In this document: positions 14,461 to 15,656 of the stretch, one piece after another
Layout: every line of letters begins with the position of its first letter
How positions within the stretch are numbered: the first letter of the stretch is position 1
NCBI GenBank assembly: GCA_902489575.1
Contig: CABUAQ010000040.1
Location: 1-15,656, forward strand
Source of the DNA: an uncultured bacterium
GTDB taxonomy: Bacteria; Cyanobacteriota; Vampirovibrionia; Gastranaerophilales; Gastranaerophilaceae
Reading direction: 5' to 3'
DNA length: 15,656 nt
Program-made: the position numbers and the translations under genes
Notes under the pieces: generated by a model
Databases searched by the model: none
The model's input: only the letters and a program-made list of their open reading frames with translations
Told to the model about the DNA's origin: nothing

Positions 14461-15135
14461 ATGGATGAAACAGTTATCGACAAAAAATATGCGGATTTTA
14501 TTGAAGAGCTGGTTGAGCAGGTTACACCTCTATTACCAAAAGATGTTAACGAACTGCAAAAAAACTACCTTATAAAAAATATTCGTAAGTCTGCAACCCT
14601 TATGGCTGAGTCTATTCAAGATGTAGAAGAATTCAAAAATCTTGATTTTGATAATCAATGTTTTTATATTCAAGTTATTGCAGAGTGGTCATTTCATAAG
14701 GAAATTGATTTATTTCGTTCAGGAATTCCGCCAAAATATTGGAAAGTTGTTATGCAAAAAATCTGGTACGCAATGTGGGAAGTTATGTATGCCTGTGTGA
14801 AAAATGAAGCCCCTGAATCTGTTGTGTTATCTTTAGTTGAGCGTTTTGTCAACAGAACATACAACGACGCTGTAGATGAATTAAAAGCATCCGCAGTTAT
14901 TGATGAAACTGTCGAAGAACAAGCAAAAGAACAATCTAATATTAAACAAATGGCTCAACAATACCGGGTGGAAAAAGCCATTAACCAAACAGTTAAAAAA
15001 ACACTTATAAGAACCGGCCTGGCATTAATTATTGCAATTGTTGTATCACTAATTATCTATAAACTTAAAACAATAGGACTTATCGCAATTTTAACAATGT
15101 TGATTGTTTATAACTTAATCCCCAAAAAAGACTAA
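14461..15135 (+). CDS. protein with C-terminal two-helix membrane hairpin, unknown function
   Basis: I do not recognise the family. The 224-residue product has an acidic, helical, soluble part (1-175) rich in Trp and Tyr in its middle (YWKVVMQKIWYAMWEVMYAC, 93-112). A Gln/Glu/Lys-rich, coiled-coil-like stretch follows (about 150-180), then two tightly spaced membrane helices at the end (181-200 and 204-220) and a KKD tail. With only about three residues between helices this is a membrane hairpin anchoring a cytoplasmic domain. It follows the large membrane protein by 56 bp but has its own promoter-like box. Its last four bases overlap the last four of the opposing gene at 15132. Confidence 0.72.
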   Translation: MDETVIDKKYADFIEELVEQVTPLLPKDVNELQKNYLIKNIRKSATLMAESIQDVEEFKNLDFDNQCFYIQVIAEWSFHKEIDLFRSGIPPKYWKVVMQKIWYAMWEVMYACVKNEAPESVVLSLVERFVNRTYNDAVDELKASAVIDETVEEQAKEQSNIKQMAQQYRVEKAINQTVKKTLIRTGLALIIAIVVSLIIYKLKTIGLIAILTMLIVYNLIPKKD

Positions 15136-15656
15136 TAAACCAACATAAATGATTTCAACATTCTACCGCCGCCATCTCCCTTATTAGAAATAACTTCAAT
15201 ACTATCTTTATAATTCATAGAAGTTGAACTGCCGCCGTCAAACGCCATTGCCCTATCAAGATTTAAATCTTTGCAAAGTTTTTGAACCTCGTATAAATCC
15301 ATAGGATTTTCATCAGTAATGATCAAAATATGACATTCATCAGTGCCCTTTAATCCAATAATTGTCCTTGATGTTTTATGAAGTACAGAAGCAGATTCTC
15401 TTATAACTTCCCCATTTTCATTTTTTACAATAAACCCTTCTTCTTCCATCCGAAGTTCCGGCATAATTAACGGTCCACCCTGAGCAGACGTTGTAACCGC
15501 ACAACCAAATGGAACTTCTGATTTATGACCTACAATACTGTATTCAAATTTATTGCCGCATTGCATTACACGAAATTCAGAACGATTCAAAACGGTATTC
15601 ATATTTCTTCTGAAAAACGGATTAGCCAAAAGCGCCTGATTAAACATCGGGTCCGC
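15132..15656 (-). CDS. phosphodiester glycosidase (NAGPA domain), C-terminal part, continues off the right edge
   Basis: The reading frame is open to the window edge: upstream of the ATG at 15647 the codons continue as Ala-Asp-Pro, so the real start is probably outside and about 174 residues are visible. The segment LDRAMAFDGGSSTSMNYKDS is the signature end of NAGPA/DUF2233 domains (usual form AxxLDGGGSSTM), and GLKGTDECHILIITDENPMDLYEVQKLCKDLN matches the preceding strand-helix. These domains occur in the mammalian mannose-6-phosphate uncovering enzyme and in bacterial proteins acting on cell-surface glycans and exopolysaccharide. The usual NGGFF motif lies outside. The protein stops soon after GGGRMLKSFMLVY, so there is no extra C-terminal domain. 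Its TAG stop overlaps the opposing gene's stop by 4 bp. Confidence 0.85.
   Translation of the reverse strand, partial: ADPMFNQALLANPFFRRNMNTVLNRSEFRVMQCGNKFEYSIVGHKSEVPFGCAVTTSAQGGPLIMPELRMEEEGFIVKNENGEVIRESASVLHKTSRTIIGLKGTDECHILIITDENPMDLYEVQKLCKDLNLDRAMAFDGGSSTSMNYKDSIEVISNKGDGGGRMLKSFMLVY

Overview
The window is AT-rich, protein-dense bacterial DNA. It carries Gram-negative outer-membrane genes (a BamA/Omp85 with three POTRA domains, and Skp/OmpH) among several proteins of unknown family. The three-POTRA Omp85, the AT-rich codon use and the style of the lineage-specific hypotheticals suggest a non-photosynthetic cyanobacterial relative (Vampirovibrionia/Melainabacteria, gut Gastranaerophilales type). 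This placement is an inference from gene style; no rRNA or marker phylogeny is available in the window. I see no tRNA, rRNA, CRISPR array, transposase or phage structural gene.

Layout. Positions 1-1447 (minus) hold ruvC, a four-helix membrane protein overlapping the ruvC end by 11 bp, and the 5' part of mtnA (methionine salvage), which runs off the left edge. Positions 1481-1519 form a near-perfect AT-rich terminator hairpin. Positions 1543-2046 (minus) encode a small helical protein of unknown function with a strong ribosome binding site. Positions 2339-3901 (plus) encode a TPR-repeat protein. The convergent gap that follows has a hairpin terminator and a short tandem repeat. Positions 4150-4908 (minus) encode an HD-GYP-like protein that has lost the GYP motif.

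Positions 5051-6811 (plus) are panE-like ketopantoate reductase and rsmI. From 6812, two overlapping promoters precede a tight four-gene plus-strand operon. It encodes BamA, Skp, a uridine-phosphorylase-family enzyme, and a 493-residue soluble protein whose C-terminal two thirds is the complete cytosolic domain of FlhA (flagellar/type III export gate), without the transmembrane export channel and with a DUF4177-like N-terminal domain. That last gene is the most unusual one here.

Positions 11652-11832 hold a small hairpin and a 77-bp palindromic repeat element. The right side (11833-15135) carries three membrane-associated proteins of unknown family: one on minus, then two on plus, with a long imperfect inverted repeat in the divergent gap. 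The window ends inside a minus-strand phosphodiester glycosidase (NAGPA-type) gene that meets its neighbour tail to tail with a 4-bp overlap.

A recurring pattern is start codons that lack a Shine-Dalgarno site but sit 4-10 bases behind a -10-like box, often an extended one (TGnTAnnAT): ruvC, panE, rsmI and the gene at 14461. Other genes (mtnA, the 2046 gene, skp, udp, the FlhA-like gene) have clear Shine-Dalgarno sites. This suggests a mix of leaderless and leadered transcripts.
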